64,000 nt of DNA, taken from positions 1-64,000 of the forward strand of contig JASANG010001117.1 of NCBI GenBank assembly GCA_030248215.1. Direction: 5' to 3'. Positions 47,638-58,940 of this stretch are shown piece after piece (position 1 is the stretch's first letter; each line of letters begins with the position of its first letter). The translations under genes and the position numbers were made by a program. The notes under the pieces were generated by a model, which was not told the DNA's origin, did no database searches, and saw nothing but the letters and a program-made list of their open reading frames with translations. This DNA is from Enoplolaimus lenunculus. Taxonomy: Eukaryota; Nematoda; Enoplea; Enoplida; Thoracostomopsidae.

Positions 47638-47866
47638 AACCGGGACTTCAGACCTTTTTACTAAGCAGCTGGAATACTGGGCTAAGGGTGGTTTCGAACT
47701 AGCGACGTTCTGCGTGTCAGGCAGACGCTGTTACCACTGCGCCACGTAGCCCGCCTCTCCAAGTGCATTTTTCGTCAACTATGTGTGTTGACCATATGCT
47801 GCCAGCTAGCATACATACAGTGCAGTGCACTATATTGCATGTTCACATAACGGACTAGCATGTATT
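47638..47866 (-). mobile_element. S2 SINE (tRNA-Val-like head)
   Basis: On the minus strand: GGGCTACGTGGCGCAGTGG (A-box), anticodon stem TCTGC/GCAGA around a loop giving anticodon GAC, B-box AGTTCGAAACC. Second copy at 20512-20750. It lies just upstream of CAPSL-like exon 1. Confidence 0.75.
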
Positions 47867-48263
47867 ATTTTCAAATGTGTATAGCATCTATTACCAGTTA
47901 CCAATAGCATTTCAAAACTGCCGAACTCTTCACCATGGAGAAACTTAAAAGTGGCACCGAAAAAAGTCAAATGAGATGCGAAAAAATTTGCTGAATTTCG
48001 AATCACGTTATTATCATTTTGTGGTTCGAAAGCTGTAAGATTTGGGTCTTTTCAATTATCACCAGCCCAAACCTTGGCTCTACAAGTCAATGAAATTTGA
48101 CGAGGGAAGCGAACCAGATGCCAGACCGAGTTATACATTAAACCATATGGCAATGTTTCACTTTACACATTCATTTATATATTCGTATGCAGCAATTTTC
48201 GCTCTTATCTAATAATATTTGGTGGACAAACCGGAAAATGCCACACGGTCACTCTTAGGGTGG
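47867..48263. other. Intergenic gap
   Basis: D-type words near 47870-47920; nothing else recognised. Confidence 0.4.
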
Positions 48264-48560
48264 TGCTATACTTCCGGTGTCGTGCCGTCCGGTGTCGTCC
48301 GGCACTGTCGGTCTCTTATACGGTACCATACGAGGAATGGCGGATCCATTGGGGGCACCCCGGCCGTGCCCCCCCCCCCCCAACAGCATCTCGACAAAAA
48401 TTATATACTTAGCAATTTTGTGACAATAGTTCGCGGTTTGTGTGTGGGTCAAAAGTAAGTTTATTACCTGTGAAATTTTGGCTCCCCCATTTTGAGATCC
48501 TGGATCCGCCACTGCGTACGTGAGTCCATTTAAGTCCGATACCGCATGACGCCGGATGTC
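48264..48560. mobile_element. B-family-like copy with a nested GGATCC element
   Basis: GTGCTATACTTCCGGTG at the left. A GGATCC-ended piece (GGCGGATCCATTGG ... CCTGGATCCGCC) lies within. Confidence 0.5.
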
Positions 48561-49086
48561 ATCAAAAGATTTCATCTAAACAGCGTTATTTTATATCATA
48601 GAAAGTTTAAAATTATCCATTCGTTTCCACCCGCACAGCCAAAAAATACGAAAAATGGTAAAATATTTTTCTTGGCATTTTTTCCGGCAAACATTTCTGC
48701 TATCTCTAGACGCCTGTTTTGTTCCTACTCCCTTGAAAATGTCGGGACAGAATCGATTATCTAAGTACATGGTGTGTGTTGCCGTCAGGCCGTTTTCATA
48801 GAATGGTTTTGTACTCTAATTCAAAGTGGGTATGTGGACAATATTTTAGCACTATGCGCGCATTATTATGTGGATGACCAATTAAGAATACGGGTCATAT
48901 AAGCTAGACTGGTCGTATGTTTCGCTCCATGTAAGCGAAACTTTGATCATCACACCTCAAATGACTGTATAACTGCCTGTACCCCATTTATCAACAGAAA
49001 ATTTCAAGCGGTAGAATCACTGCGACGTACTATAAACCCAAACCTTGCTTCATACATTGCACATTTGTATTCAGAATCAATTTTAG
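48561..49086. other. Intergenic gap
   Basis: No supported feature. Confidence 0.4.
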
Positions 49087-49310
49087 GGTCCGTATTCTCA
49101 AATGTGTGTAGAACCTATTACCAGTTGATGATAGATCATGTCACTTTCATATCAGTGAATGCAGAGTCTTAAAATTCAGCACATTTTTCGCATTTGATTT
49201 GCTCTGCTCGTGTACAAATTTTGAATTCAACAACTGCAATAGATAGTCAGTTTGAAAACGTATTACTAACTGGCGATGGATGTTTTAAACATTTTCGGAT
49301 GCGGGCCCAG
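49087..49310. mobile_element. D-family element
   Basis: CCGTATTCTCAAATGTGTGT start, CCTATTACCAGTTGATGATA, CAACTGCAATAGATAG; end diverged. Confidence 0.6.
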
Positions 49311-49511
49311 AACACTGGCTCTGTATTGGTCAAATGTGAAGCAAACGAATCGTTTACCATATTCTCAGAATGCCTCATTTCAACCATAATTTTCATAATT
49401 TTTTCACAAGTTGGTTTTTGAGCGTCTTTGTTGCGACAATTTAGACTTTAAAAATAACGGATAAATTTATAAGCTCGCAAATACGACAAAAATAATCACT
49501 TTTGGAACTGC

Positions 49512-49828
49512 GGCCTGTGTATAGAACAGGGCCGGATCGTTTTCCGGCAGGGCTGTAATAGAGTCAGTTTAAACTTTAGACTAACTTTTTTGCTGATGCT
49601 GTTGCTTAGGCTTACGCTTAGGCTTAGGTTTAGGCTTAGGCTTAGGCTTAGGTTTAGGCTTAGGCTTAGGGTTAGGCTTAGGAACAGGATCATCATTACG
49701 CTTAGGCTTAGGCTTAGGTACAGGATCATCCTTACGCTTAGGCTTACGCTTAAGCTTAGTCTTAGGCTTAGACTTAGGCTAAGGAATATGCCGATTCTAC
49801 TGTTCCGGCCCTGTTTTATACGTGGACG
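49512..49828. mobile_element. H-family element (ATGTATAG subfamily)
   Basis: GGCCTGTGTATAGAACAGGG ... CCCTGTTTTATACGTGGA; flanks GGAACTGC / GGAACAGC. Long TTAGGC run inside. Confidence 0.85.
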
Positions 49829-49836
49829 GGAACAGC

Positions 49837-50911
49837 CGTAACTTCCGGCAAAAATTCAACCAAATTCAACAGCAAAACCAGACCTCCTGTTGTATCCGAG
49901 TTGTCATCAAACGTTTAAAACAGACCTTTCAGGCCAAACCTGGTCTAAATCTGTTGTCATATGCCATATAACAATGGCAAACTAAACATAGCGTGTGCCT
50001 TAAGCTAAAATTCATTCCAGTCGCGTATATAAGGCAGATAACCGGAATATATATGATGCACCCCTGCTCAAAATATATTAATGGATGTTAAAACAGGAAT
50101 TAGTTATATATGGTTCCTGAAAATAAGCTGGTTCCCCCGAAATATCACAAATTTTGTTGGATGCCACAGACCTGTAATCTTAGTCACCCCCTCCTGGTTG
50201 CCGGCTACACTCATAGTTGTTAAACAATACAGGAAACACAATTCAGTGTTATTTGTGCCTAACGAGTAAACCAGGTTAAAAACGGGTTTTTGAACCAGAT
50301 TTCAAATTTTGAAATGTTAAAGGTGAAGACTATGAGCCTACGAGCTGAAGCTTAAGAAATATAAATGGTTGCTATGGAACTTTCATGCCAGTGTTGGAGA
50401 TAACCATATTAAGCATACTGATTGTTTAGGATGGCAATTTCGTTAATTTTACAAGACTTACAACCGGGTCCACAATTTTGCTTGGGGTCAAAAAATTTAA
50501 CGCGAGTCACTGACTGTTCCTGGTTCTCCTGAGGCTCCGGGTCTGTGAAGGTTCCGTGACAGCAAGCGTCATCATTGCTAATATGCGCGTAGACAGTATT
50601 TTATTTCTGGAGGATACAAAATCATGGCAAACGAGAGCAATATTTTGAGATCCCAAGGGCCAGCAAAGCGTTGTTTAATTTGCCTTTACTATTTTCTCTA
50701 GTAATTATGAGAAACCATATATCCGTCGTATACCACGAATTACTTGTAGCGTAACTGTTCGAGGGGGTACGTAGTTCAAGCCCCCCCCCAATATTTTAGT
50801 CCCATCATTTTTGGGTTATATTCAGTTTACTTGGCTTCTGGATCGCTTTGCTCGAGAATTATTTCCATCAGTCATTCCTCCAACGTGTATGTGTTGGCTG
50901 TTTTAGCTAAT
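49837..50911. other. Intergenic gap
   Basis: A G-family fragment at 49848-49896 (AACTTCCGGC ... ACCTCCTGTTGTA); the rest holds nothing I can name. Confidence 0.4.
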
Positions 50912-51058
50912 GTAACAGGGGCGTAAAAGTATTACAAACATATTCCTAAACCGAAGCCTAAGCCTAAGCCTAAGAAAGGCAAGAAATTAGTCTAAACGTT
51001 AAGCTTACTCTATTCTAGTCCCACAACAAAACGTTCCGCCCGTGATCTTTATATGGGC
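50912..51058. mobile_element. H-family element
   Basis: AATGTAACAGGGGCGTAAAA ... GATCTTTATATGGGCCC. Confidence 0.7.
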
Positions 51059-51429
51059 CCTTGTTTTGAATAAGCTGCTAATCGCCTGGTTGATACCTGA
51101 CGCGGGGTTCCGTCTCAAAGATGGCGGACTGCGGCTCGTATACCAGGATCTACTTCAGAACTCAAGCAGGATGCTCCGAAGAAAAACCCTGCAGTGAAAA
51201 TGGATCAACAAATCTCAGATTTCGCACCGATAAATCTTACATCCGTCACCGTTACAACATCCGTTGTTATAAAAGCTCACAGTGCTGGAAGAGTCGACTA
51301 AAAAATTTTCTGGATATGCATACAAGGGTTTTCGTTGACTTATAGGCGAGGTTGTAACTTGATAGTGAGGCAAAAGTTTTAGAGGCGGGTTTACAGCCTC
51401 GTAACCCCACTTCTTGGCCACGGGCATGT

Positions 51430-51530
51430 CATTAAATTTTGGAGGGTCATAGTTTTGAAATCCAGACCATTTCCTTCGAGCGGCGTTGGTTGACAGAGGT
51501 TGAGCATCGGCAATACATTGAAACTGTTTT
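51430..51530 (-). CDS. Candidate exon piece next to a W-family repeat
   Basis: Minus-strand open frame (51541-51215) reads FQCIADAQPLSTNAARRKW then GFQNYDPPKFNDMP. Its downstream half overlaps W-type repeat (51290-51425), so only the first part could be genuine. No domain recognised and boundaries are uncertain. Confidence 0.25.
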
Positions 51531-51670
51531 TGGCTCTTCAATCGCGTATACCAATTTTCGAAAATAACAACAGCCCTTAATCGGGTTACAGGCTTGCATT
51601 TATTGCAGTACCTCGCATTATACGGCGAATAACCAATTTGAAGCCAAAATGTTCATAGTAAAGTATTTAC

Positions 51671-51839
51671 CGGTTTGTTGGCATTTGTTTGGTTTCCGCC
51701 GACCGGAGCGCGACCAAAAATCGTTGATGGTTCCGGGTGATAATAAAACAAAATATTGGATTTGACCTTTGTTGGCGGGCTATGGCCTACTGAGTGGAAC
51801 CACAGCGACCCACCCGTTTTCGTAGAAAGGTCAAAATTG
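51671..51839 (-). CDS. Candidate internal exon, unknown protein
   Basis: 169 bp with acceptor AACTTTGTAG and donor CCG|GTAAAT, phase 2 to 0. The peptide LWFHSVGHSPPTKVKSNIL and FYYHPEPSTIFGRAPVGG looks genuine but is not recognised. It is on the same strand as the unknown gene at 55.8-58.2 kb, which however ends with its own stop, so this is probably another gene. Confidence 0.45.
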
Positions 51840-52611
51840 CTACAAAGTTCGATTACAAGAACATAACAGAAAAAAATTGACTTATGCCAGGTCTTAGAGG
51901 ATCTGAAGCATTTTCCCCACGACTGCGATGCTTCTGCCAAAATCTCAAAACCAGGGAGCAACCGGAATTCCGGTTCCGGTAGGAAAATGCGATATTTTCA
52001 CTGAAGTCGTTGGTCAGAGAATATCGTTGCTTTGGACAGAATAATACAGAATTGATTAAGTATATTTGTTAGCGAATGCGATACGGGCCAATCTGAGCTG
52101 TAATTAACCCAAAATTTGTTTTGAACCTCAGATCCGTTATGTACATTTGGGCCAATGACGCCAGCAGGAGTGTGAACCACGCTATATAAAGTTATAAGAC
52201 AAGCTTGTGATCAAAGCTAACAAGAAACCAAATATTAGTGCTAAAATCTTAATACAAAATTTTGGATTTAATTCCTGTTTACGGACCATGGCCTGGGTGG
52301 GCACCCTGCCAGCGGCTGTTGTAGTCCCTGGGTCGTAATTTTTCATTAGCAAAATAATTCATTAATTTAGCGGAAACCGCCCGTATATTATAAATGCTTC
52401 GATTCCAAGCCAATTGCAATCAAAAAGCCATTAAATCGCTTGTTTCATCATGGAACAAGCATATTATCATTCTATCTCGGCACCTTTTATGTCAAATGCT
52501 TACCAGCAAATGGTAACCTCAGCAACGAAGCATCTATGAGTATAAAAGATAACGAGGATAACTGTCATGTTGTGCAGGTAATATAACGGCCAAACAAACA
52601 GATGGATAACA
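51840..52611. other. Gap
   Basis: Short minus-strand frames only; no supported feature. Confidence 0.4.
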
Positions 52612-52619
52612 AACATTAC

Positions 52620-52809
52620 GGCCAATGTTACTTTAAGGGGCGTCCAGGTTTCCGGTGGGTCCATAAAAGAGTAGGTTTAGATTCTAGATTACCTTTTTTG
52701 CTTAGGCTTAGGCTTAGGCTTAGGCTTAGGAATACATTTTTGCAACGCTCAGGCTTAGGCTTAAAAATACGCTTAATCTACTATTACGCGACTTAAAGTA
52801 ACATTTGCC
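52620..52809. mobile_element. H-family element (AATGTTAC subfamily), perfect 8-bp duplication
   Basis: GGCCAATGTTACTTTAAGGG ... CTTAAAGTAACATTTGCC, flanked by AACATTAC (52612-52619 and 52810-52817). Confidence 0.95.
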
Positions 52810-52985
52810 AACATTACAAACAGCCAGAGGCGTAGCCAGGAATGCGGTGTTTGGTGTCAAACCTTGTTTTGAGATCTTTTTAGACGAGCTTTAGAAAGTT
52901 TCTTAGTTCAAAAAAACACAAAAAATTATACTTTGAAATTTTCTATAGAAGGTGATTCATCTTGCCTGATGTGGTGGCTATGCAA

Positions 52986-53534
52986 GGCTCATGTAAAGAT
53001 TAGGGGCGGACAGTTTTTCTGTGGGACTAAAATATATTAAGTTTAAGCTTAGACTATTTTTTTGCTTGGCTTAAGGTTTAAGCTAAGGCTTATGCTTAGT
53101 AATATGCTCATTCCTACGCTTAGGTTTAGGCTTGGGCTTAGAAATAAACTCATTCTTAAACTTAGGCTTAGGCTTATGCTTAGGCTTAGACTTAGGAATA
53201 AACTCATTCTTATGCTTAGGCTTAGGTTTAGGCTTAGACTTAGACTTAAGCTTAGGCTTAGGCTTAGGCTTAGGCTTAGGCTTAGGCTTAGGCTTAGGCT
53301 TAGGCTTAGGCTTAGGCTTAGGCTTAGGCTTAGGCTTAGGCTTAGGCTTACGCTTACGCTTAGGCTTAGGCTTAGGCTTAGGCTTAGGCTTAGGCTTAGG
53401 CTTAGGCTTAGGCTTAGGCTTAGGCTTAGGCTTAGGCTTAGGCTTAGGCTTAGGCTTAGGCTTAGGCTTAGGCTTAGGCTTAGGCTTAGGAATAAGCTTA
53501 TAATACTGTTCCGCCCCTGTTCTTTACATTGGTC
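52986..53534. mobile_element. H-family element with long pure TTAGGC run
   Basis: GGCTCATGTAAAGATTAGGG ... TTCTTTACATTGGTC. From about 53240 to 53490 the interior is almost uninterrupted TTAGGC. Confidence 0.9.
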
Positions 53535-53635
53535 TTGCGCCCTATTAATGTGCACAAAGATTGTATTGGTTGCTTATACTACGATTAAAATTTTTGAATT
53601 TTTATTTTAAAATTTCATGGCGACTATGGCACAAC

Positions 53636-53745
53636 CGAAGGCTTTTGCCTGGAACTCCGGTTCCGGCCAAACAACCAGCCGTCAGCCAAGGTTCTCGTTT
53701 CGGTAGAATTGTTGCTAAAACTTCTGTCAATTTCGGTACTGAAAT
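53636..53745. mobile_element. G-family fragment
   Basis: GGAACTCCGGTTCCGGCC and TTTCGGTAGAATTGTTGC match the G interior in reverse. Confidence 0.5.
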
Positions 53746-53779
53746 TTATAATTAATTTGTGCCGTTTAGCGAATTTGTT

Positions 53780-53882
53780 TTAAACATACATTCTTACGCT
53801 TAGGTTTAGGCTTAGGTTAAGCCTTAGGTTTAGGCTTAGGAATATGCTTATAATACTGCTGCGTTCCCGTTCTTTGCATTCC
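53780..53882. mobile_element. H-family fragment
   Basis: Right half only: AATATGCTTATAATACTGC. Confidence 0.65.
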
Positions 53883-53962
53883 CGGAAACTGGAAAATGGG
53901 GAGCTATAGATTTTTCTGAAAGTAACATGGGCCAAAACTTTGGTCATCCATGTTTTTTTGAC

Positions 53963-54161
53963 ATTTTGAAAATGGTGAATCAAATTGACTTTCTCCGAAG
54001 TAGGCTCTACGAGGCTACACAAGTGAAGTTCGACTACACCAGTCAAACGTGCGACTCAGTGAGTCGAATTTGACTCTGGCAGAGTCGAATTTGACTCAGT
54101 TTGTGTAGTCCCGTAAAGTCTATTTCGGAGAGAATCAATTTGACTCACCATTTTTGCAGCG
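53963..54161. mobile_element. M2-family MITE
   Basis: AAAATGGTGAATCAAATTGA ... TTTGACTCACCATTTTTGCA. Confidence 0.85.
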
Positions 54162-54294
54162 AATAGCGGAAAAATATCAAGACTATTCTCAGTGGTAAAT
54201 CTTCTACGTAGTAAATTATCTGGTCCAAGAATTTAGTTCAGAGCTTTTAGCGTGTACTTTTTGGTATTTTTGGTTTTAATAAATAACTAGTAGT

Positions 54295-54465
54295 CTGCCG
54301 GATTGGCGCAATGCGCAAATGTTAGCGAATAAACACCAATCTGTATGCAAATTTTGTTTCCAAAGAACAATCACTTTTCTGTTCTAACAAAATGTTGTGA
54401 ACAAAGTAATGCTGGAAAATTGCCCAAAATACGTATGTGGGGTATTCCAGCTTTAATATATAGAT
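54295..54465. mobile_element. F-family repeat
   Basis: CTGCCGGATTGGCGCAATGC ... CCCAAAATACGTATGTGGGG, also in both arms of the giant inverted repeat (3010-3195). Confidence 0.55.
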
Positions 54466-54619
54466 TTACAAAAAAACGCTATTGGTTTTTGAGCAAATCA
54501 CTGTTTATTGAATACATTTGGGTGCAAGAAGACTGAAACAATAACAAAGGCAACGACAAAAACACATAATGAGAAAACGTTGTTAGTACTGACTGCTGCA
54601 AATTTATTAATCATAACAT

Positions 54620-54790
54620 CGACACTGGCCGATAGCCAGCTCACCTTTATGCAGGATCAAAATTATTTTGAGGGGTGTATAAGGGTTTTCGATGACTTAC
54701 TGGCAGGTTTGGAAAGTTTCTAGAAGATCCAAAATACTTCGAAAGGGTTGAACTACCTGTCTGACTCCCCTCTTGCTACGGTTCCGCATC
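54620..54790. mobile_element. W-family repeat
   Basis: GGCCGATAGCCAGCTCACCT ... CCCCTCTTGCTACGGTTCC. Confidence 0.5.
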
Positions 54791-55475
54791 GACAATTTTG
54801 ACTGGCGCAAAAGCACCAACACAGAATGCGTTTTTGTTCGATTCCACTTCTGTTTATTGGATGGATTTCGTTGACTAATGATAATGCAACAACTTTCACA
54901 TTATCATGCGTTCACCAGTTAACTTTTGGCAAACGAGTTTTCCCGAATATAGTCAAACCTGTACAACCAATCAAAATCGGTCTGCATTCCAATAGTTGTT
55001 TTTGCTACCCCGAATAGCAATTGTCGTTTGGCACGTCCAAGGTGCCAACTGGGGCAAATAGCTGTTTGGGGCACTACATATACATGATATTGTGGAAGTT
55101 GCATATAAAACGCATTTTGTGATGGAAAAATTTTGCGTTTCATGCTTGTACCTACACCAGATGTCTCATCCTTATTGCCCCCCTTATATTTGTCGCCCTT
55201 GGTCAACTAAAATATTACCCGAGCCATTTCAAAATGACCGATTCTTAATTTGGAATGTTATAAAATGCTTCTAAGCTTCTGAACCGCTGTAAAGTTTTCC
55301 AATGTCGAGTACTTAATACAGAAGTAAGTGGCTGACGAATATTTATGCGAAACATCTTCCCCCGCCAGTTGGTGTCAAAAACAAACGTCCAGTAAAATTC
55401 GGACTTGAAGTAGTGGAAATTGTTCGCCGTTCACAACATTAATAAATTTGCAACAGCAGAAGTTATCAGACAGTT
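54791..55475. other. Gap
   Basis: Overlapping short frames on both strands (54826-55274); none supported. Confidence 0.4.
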
Positions 55476-55677
55476 GGCTCATGTAAAGATTACGGGCGTA
55501 ACGTGTTTCTGTGGGACTGCAATAGAGAAAGCTTAAGCTTTAGACTAATTTTTTTGCTTGGCATAGACTCGGGCTTAGGCTTAGGAATATGCTTATTCTT
55601 GCGCTTAGGATTCCTCTTAGGCTTAGGCTTAGGAATATGCTTATAATACTGTTCCGGCCTTGTTCTTTACATTGGCC
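55476..55677. mobile_element. H-family element
   Basis: GGCTCATGTAAAGATTACGG ... TTCTTTACATTGGCC. Confidence 0.85.
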
Positions 55678-55781
55678 AGATTGCTTATAGCATTAATATA
55701 TCGCAATGTTTTTTCATAATTTTACACACCAAACAACACCGTTGTAATATAACCCGTATTACAAGCATCAATACAAAGCAT

Positions 55782-56563
55782 TCAGCGGTAACCAAACCTT
55801 CTTATGGTATAATTGACATTTTCCAACTCATCTCGGCTTGCTTTCAATTTCCGCTTTTCTTGGTTTCTTTGAAGTCGCCGAAAATCTTCCGCTGCAGAAT
55901 CCATCGGAGCCGGTCCATATGCTGCCGCCGCTTGATGTTCCATACTGAATCTTCTTGGACTCGCCGACTTCGCTCGTGGCTTTCGTCTCTCTTGCTCGTT
56001 GCTGTGCCACCGGAAATATTCATCATAGTATCCGGATCCTCCTGAACGCTGGTTTCGTTCGACCTTTGACCTTCCACGATGATTCCAGTTTGACACGTCA
56101 CGATTTTGACTTTGATATCGCCGCCGATGTCGGGATCGGCCGCCGCTTCCAGCTCGCCGCCATTGGCCTCTTCGATTTGGATCCAACACACTCCACATAT
56201 GATCAGAAACCATCTGCTCGCGGTGTGGTTCATGTTTCAATCCTGGTAACTTTTTCTGCAAATCCCGATTCAATTTGTAGCTCGTTTGCATTTTGTTGCT
56301 ATAATTATTGTCGTTGTATCTGTTGCTGTTGTTGTTATAATTGTAGTTGTTGTTGTTGTTGTAGTTGTTGTTGTTGTTATTGTTGTTGTGTCTTGAGTAT
56401 TGATACGAATTGCCCGACGGTGATGGTGATCGACCACGGCGTTTTGATGAATATGCCGATGTCCCACGCGGACGCGTCGTTTGGACCCGGCCACCGGCGG
56501 CGTATTCTTGCTCGAAATTGTTGCGTCGAAGCGGTTGCATGATCGACCATAGGTTGTCGCTTC
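55782..56563 (-). CDS. Terminal exon of an unknown basic, asparagine-rich protein
   Basis: Open to the stop near 55782, 252 codons from ATG 56540, with a possible acceptor ATGTATAG placing the exon start at 56563 (GSDNLWSIM precedes in frame). Features: an asparagine/tyrosine tract (about residues 52-83) encoded by AAC/AAT repeats; R/S/G-rich segments; MWSVLDPNRRGQWRR in the middle; C-terminus ENVNYTIRRFGYR. Highly basic, probably disordered, perhaps binding nucleic acid or microtubules, but that is inference. It shares a short motif, [ML]W[NS][IV][ML], with the exon at 58152, suggesting one gene. Family not recognised. Confidence 0.6.
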
Positions 56564-56627
56564 CTATACATTATTATCCAATTTGAATACAAGTGGAAAA
56601 AAAGAACAACGGATACTGAAAATAATT

Positions 56628-56841
56628 GACCAATGTAAAGAACGGGGCCGGAACAGAATTATAAGCATACTCCTAAGCCTAAACCTAATGTTAAGCCTAA
56701 GCCTAAGCGTAAGAGTGAGTTTATTCCTAAACCTAAGGCTAAGCCTACGCCTAAGCCAAGCAAAAAAATTAGTCTAAAGATTTAGCTTTACTCTATTGCA
56801 GTGCATAGAAAACCGTTCCGCCCCTGATCTTTACATGAGCC
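56628..56841. mobile_element. H-family element, perfect 8-bp duplication
   Basis: GACCAATGTAAAGAACGGGG ... GATCTTTACATGAGCC, flanked by AAATAATT (56620-56627 and 56842-56849). It lies 57 bp upstream of the unknown terminal exon. Confidence 0.95.
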
Positions 56842-57132
56842 AAATAATTGAAACTGATTGTGATTAAAATAACAGTTGACGAATATTTAATGGATAAGAG
56901 TTGAAAAGTTGGCTTGATTTGTCAGCAGTTACAATTGCAATATGCAATCATTTGCTAGACAATTTCAGTAGTTTTTGTCAATATGCTATAGCGCAAATGA
57001 TAGCTTAAAGCTAATTGCGCAAGAGCGTAGTTTTGTTTTTCTTTGCTAATAGCTGTTTGGCCATACACCCAAGAGCTATTTTAGCTGCTATGCTACGCTA
57101 TTTGACTGAATAGCAGTTTTGCCTACGACATA

Positions 57133-57384
57133 CACTGTAAATTTCAGTGAGTTGATTTTAACTCAGAATGAGTTGAATCACTCAGTCTGAGTTAGGACTA
57201 TCAGAACTCAGAATTTTGAGTTGATTCAATTCATTCTGAGTTAATTGACCAACCCACACAGAGTCAAATCAACTCAGATTGAGAATAAAATAAAGTCAGA
57301 GTGAGTTGATGTTCACTGATATTAATTCGGAAATAACCAACTCGCTAGCTGAATTGGTTAATCAACTCACTTGAATTTACAGTG
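57133..57384. mobile_element. M1-family MITE with TA flanks
   Basis: CACTGTAAATTTCAGTGAG ... TTGAATTTACAGTG; the best-preserved M1 copy. Confidence 0.92.
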
Positions 57385-57474
57385 TATCAGAAACGCAAAA
57401 TAAATAAACAAAATAGACATCGCTAATAAACAAGACAGTGACCCTAAAAGACAAAAATAATTGGGATGCCGAAC

Positions 57475-57552
57475 CATGGGGACAAAAGCCACGGCTTCGC
57501 ATTTCCTGTCAGGATCGCTCCAGGATTTGGCATCGAGATGGACCTGGCGTAA
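57475..57552 (-). CDS. Weak candidate exon
   Basis: Reads VHLDAKSWSDPDRKCEAVAF after an AG in TTTACGCCAG. The donor is poor, a second frame is also open, and phase does not fit the flanking exons. Confidence 0.15.
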
Positions 57553-57889
57553 ACATCTTAAAATTGTATCATTTTGCAATTAATATTTTATACCACACAG
57601 TGATTTAAGTATTCAGGATATGAAATGCCGCTAAATAGTAAGGATCATGGATTGGGATGGACTGAGAAACTCTTGAACCCCATCTCAGGCTACGAGCCTG
57701 TCAACGCTTCCTACACGACTGACTGTGACTAGTATTAAAGTAAGGGTGGCTCTACGCTTTCGGACTATTTTGACGTCTGACACTTTACTGCAACAAACGC
57801 CAATGGCCGCATATCGCCGCATCACAAGGAGTAAACAAACATTTTGGACCTGCGGCGCAGTGCGGCGCCTTTCAGCCCCAAATGGTATC

Positions 57890-58152
57890 ACGCCATAAGC
57901 ACATTGCCATCTCATAGGACGGTTACTTGGTTTTCCAACTTTGCCTTCATATCGTACGCCACCGTATGGATTGCTTCCACTGTTTCGATTACGCTGATGA
58001 TAGTCAAAACTGTACGATCTTTCCACGTTGCGTCTGTATCCGGTATTACGGGATGTTCGTTCGTTTAATGGATCAAAATGTGGATTAAAACGCGCAACGC
58101 CAAAATTAGTCTGTCTGTAGTCGTTGCCTCGCATTATATTCCACATCGCCAT
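57890..58152 (-). CDS. First exon of an unknown basic protein
   Basis: ATG at 58152 in good context (AACATGG), preceded by AT-rich leader. The peptide MAMWNIMRGNDYRQTNFGV then RNVERSYSFDYHQRNRNSG is R/N/Y-rich like the exon at 55782-56563. The frame stays open to 57685, but composition turns non-coding after about KVGKPSNRPMRW, and a donor such as CCAA|GTAACC (phase 1) would fit the acceptor at 56563. The exact 3' boundary is uncertain. Confidence 0.55.
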
Positions 58153-58261
58153 GTTTGATTGTTTAAGCCTTTTTTCAGTTTAAAATAGAAAAAATTTCAG
58201 TTTTCCTGCGCAATTTAAACTATAAAAAGATAGAAAGCATTTGGCAAATGATAATTTTATT

Positions 58262-58411
58262 GGCCAATGCTACTTTAAGGGACGTAACAGTAGATTAAGC
58301 GTATTCCTAAGCCTAAGCCTAAAAATAAGCAAAACAATGTAATATAGAATCTAAGCCTACACTTTTATAGACCCACCAGAAACCTGTACGCCCCTTAAAG
58401 TAACATGGGCC
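58262..58411. mobile_element. H-family element (AATGTTAC subfamily)
   Basis: GGCCAATGCTACTTTAAGGG ... CCTTAAAGTAACATGGGCC; flanks ATTTTATT / ATTATATT. Almost no array. Confidence 0.85.
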
Positions 58412-58639
58412 ATTATATTTGGCAAACACCAATTAAACAGTGTTTGCAATCACTGGTTTAGTCGGCTGGTACGGTCATTCATGACATAACCAGAAATTTC
58501 TGCCAGGGGGCACGCGATATTTAATAGTAAAACACCCATGACTGAAGCGTGCGAGAAGCCATAACGCAATTTTAGAATTCTAGGTTTAGGTATGTCCCTG
58601 TTGGAACTATACAGCCTGCACAATCGCGGTGTAAAGTTT

Positions 58640-58750
58640 TGTACAATGTTAAGGATCACGCCGGAATCGAACCTCGGCCCTTTTGCATTCGAGTCAACCA
58701 TGCTACTACTACACTATATGGTCATTGCAATAACTTCTTATGTTTGTATA
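58640..58750 (-). mobile_element. S3 SINE head, minus strand
   Basis: Reverse complement has TAGTGTAGTAGTAGCATGG and GGTTCGATTCCGGCGTG. Confidence 0.6.
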
Positions 58751-58753
58751 TAT

Positions 58754-58940
58754 GCAGCAGGATGCAACCGGAGGTGAAAAATATCGGAGCCAGAGCCGGC
58801 GCCGGAGGTCAACGAAACTTGCCGGAGCCGGAGGCCGATTTTTTGCCGGAGCCGGAGCCGGAGGTCGACGAAACTTGCCGGAACCGGAGACCGAATTTCT
58901 GCCAGAGCCGGAGCCGGAGGCAGACCTCCGGTTGTACCCT
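58754..58940. mobile_element. G-family element, short GCCGGA-only form
   Basis: GATGCAACCGGAGGTG ... GACCTCCGGTTGTACCC with near-pure GCCGGA repeats; lacks the AT-rich core. Confidence 0.75.

Noticed and set aside
53240-53490. Run of TTAGGC as an interstitial or nematode telomere
   Set aside because: It sits between H-element termini, is interrupted by other words, and occurs in many copies; gene content is not nematode-like.
53049-53610. SLSLSL and RLRLR ORFs (also at 20939-21478, 30136-30601, 49496-49841)
   Set aside because: Direct translation of TTAGGC-type arrays inside H elements.
53599-53704. Small ORF starting MATMAQPKAFAW as a first exon
   Set aside because: The sequence matches the G-family repeat in reverse, so it is transposon-derived.
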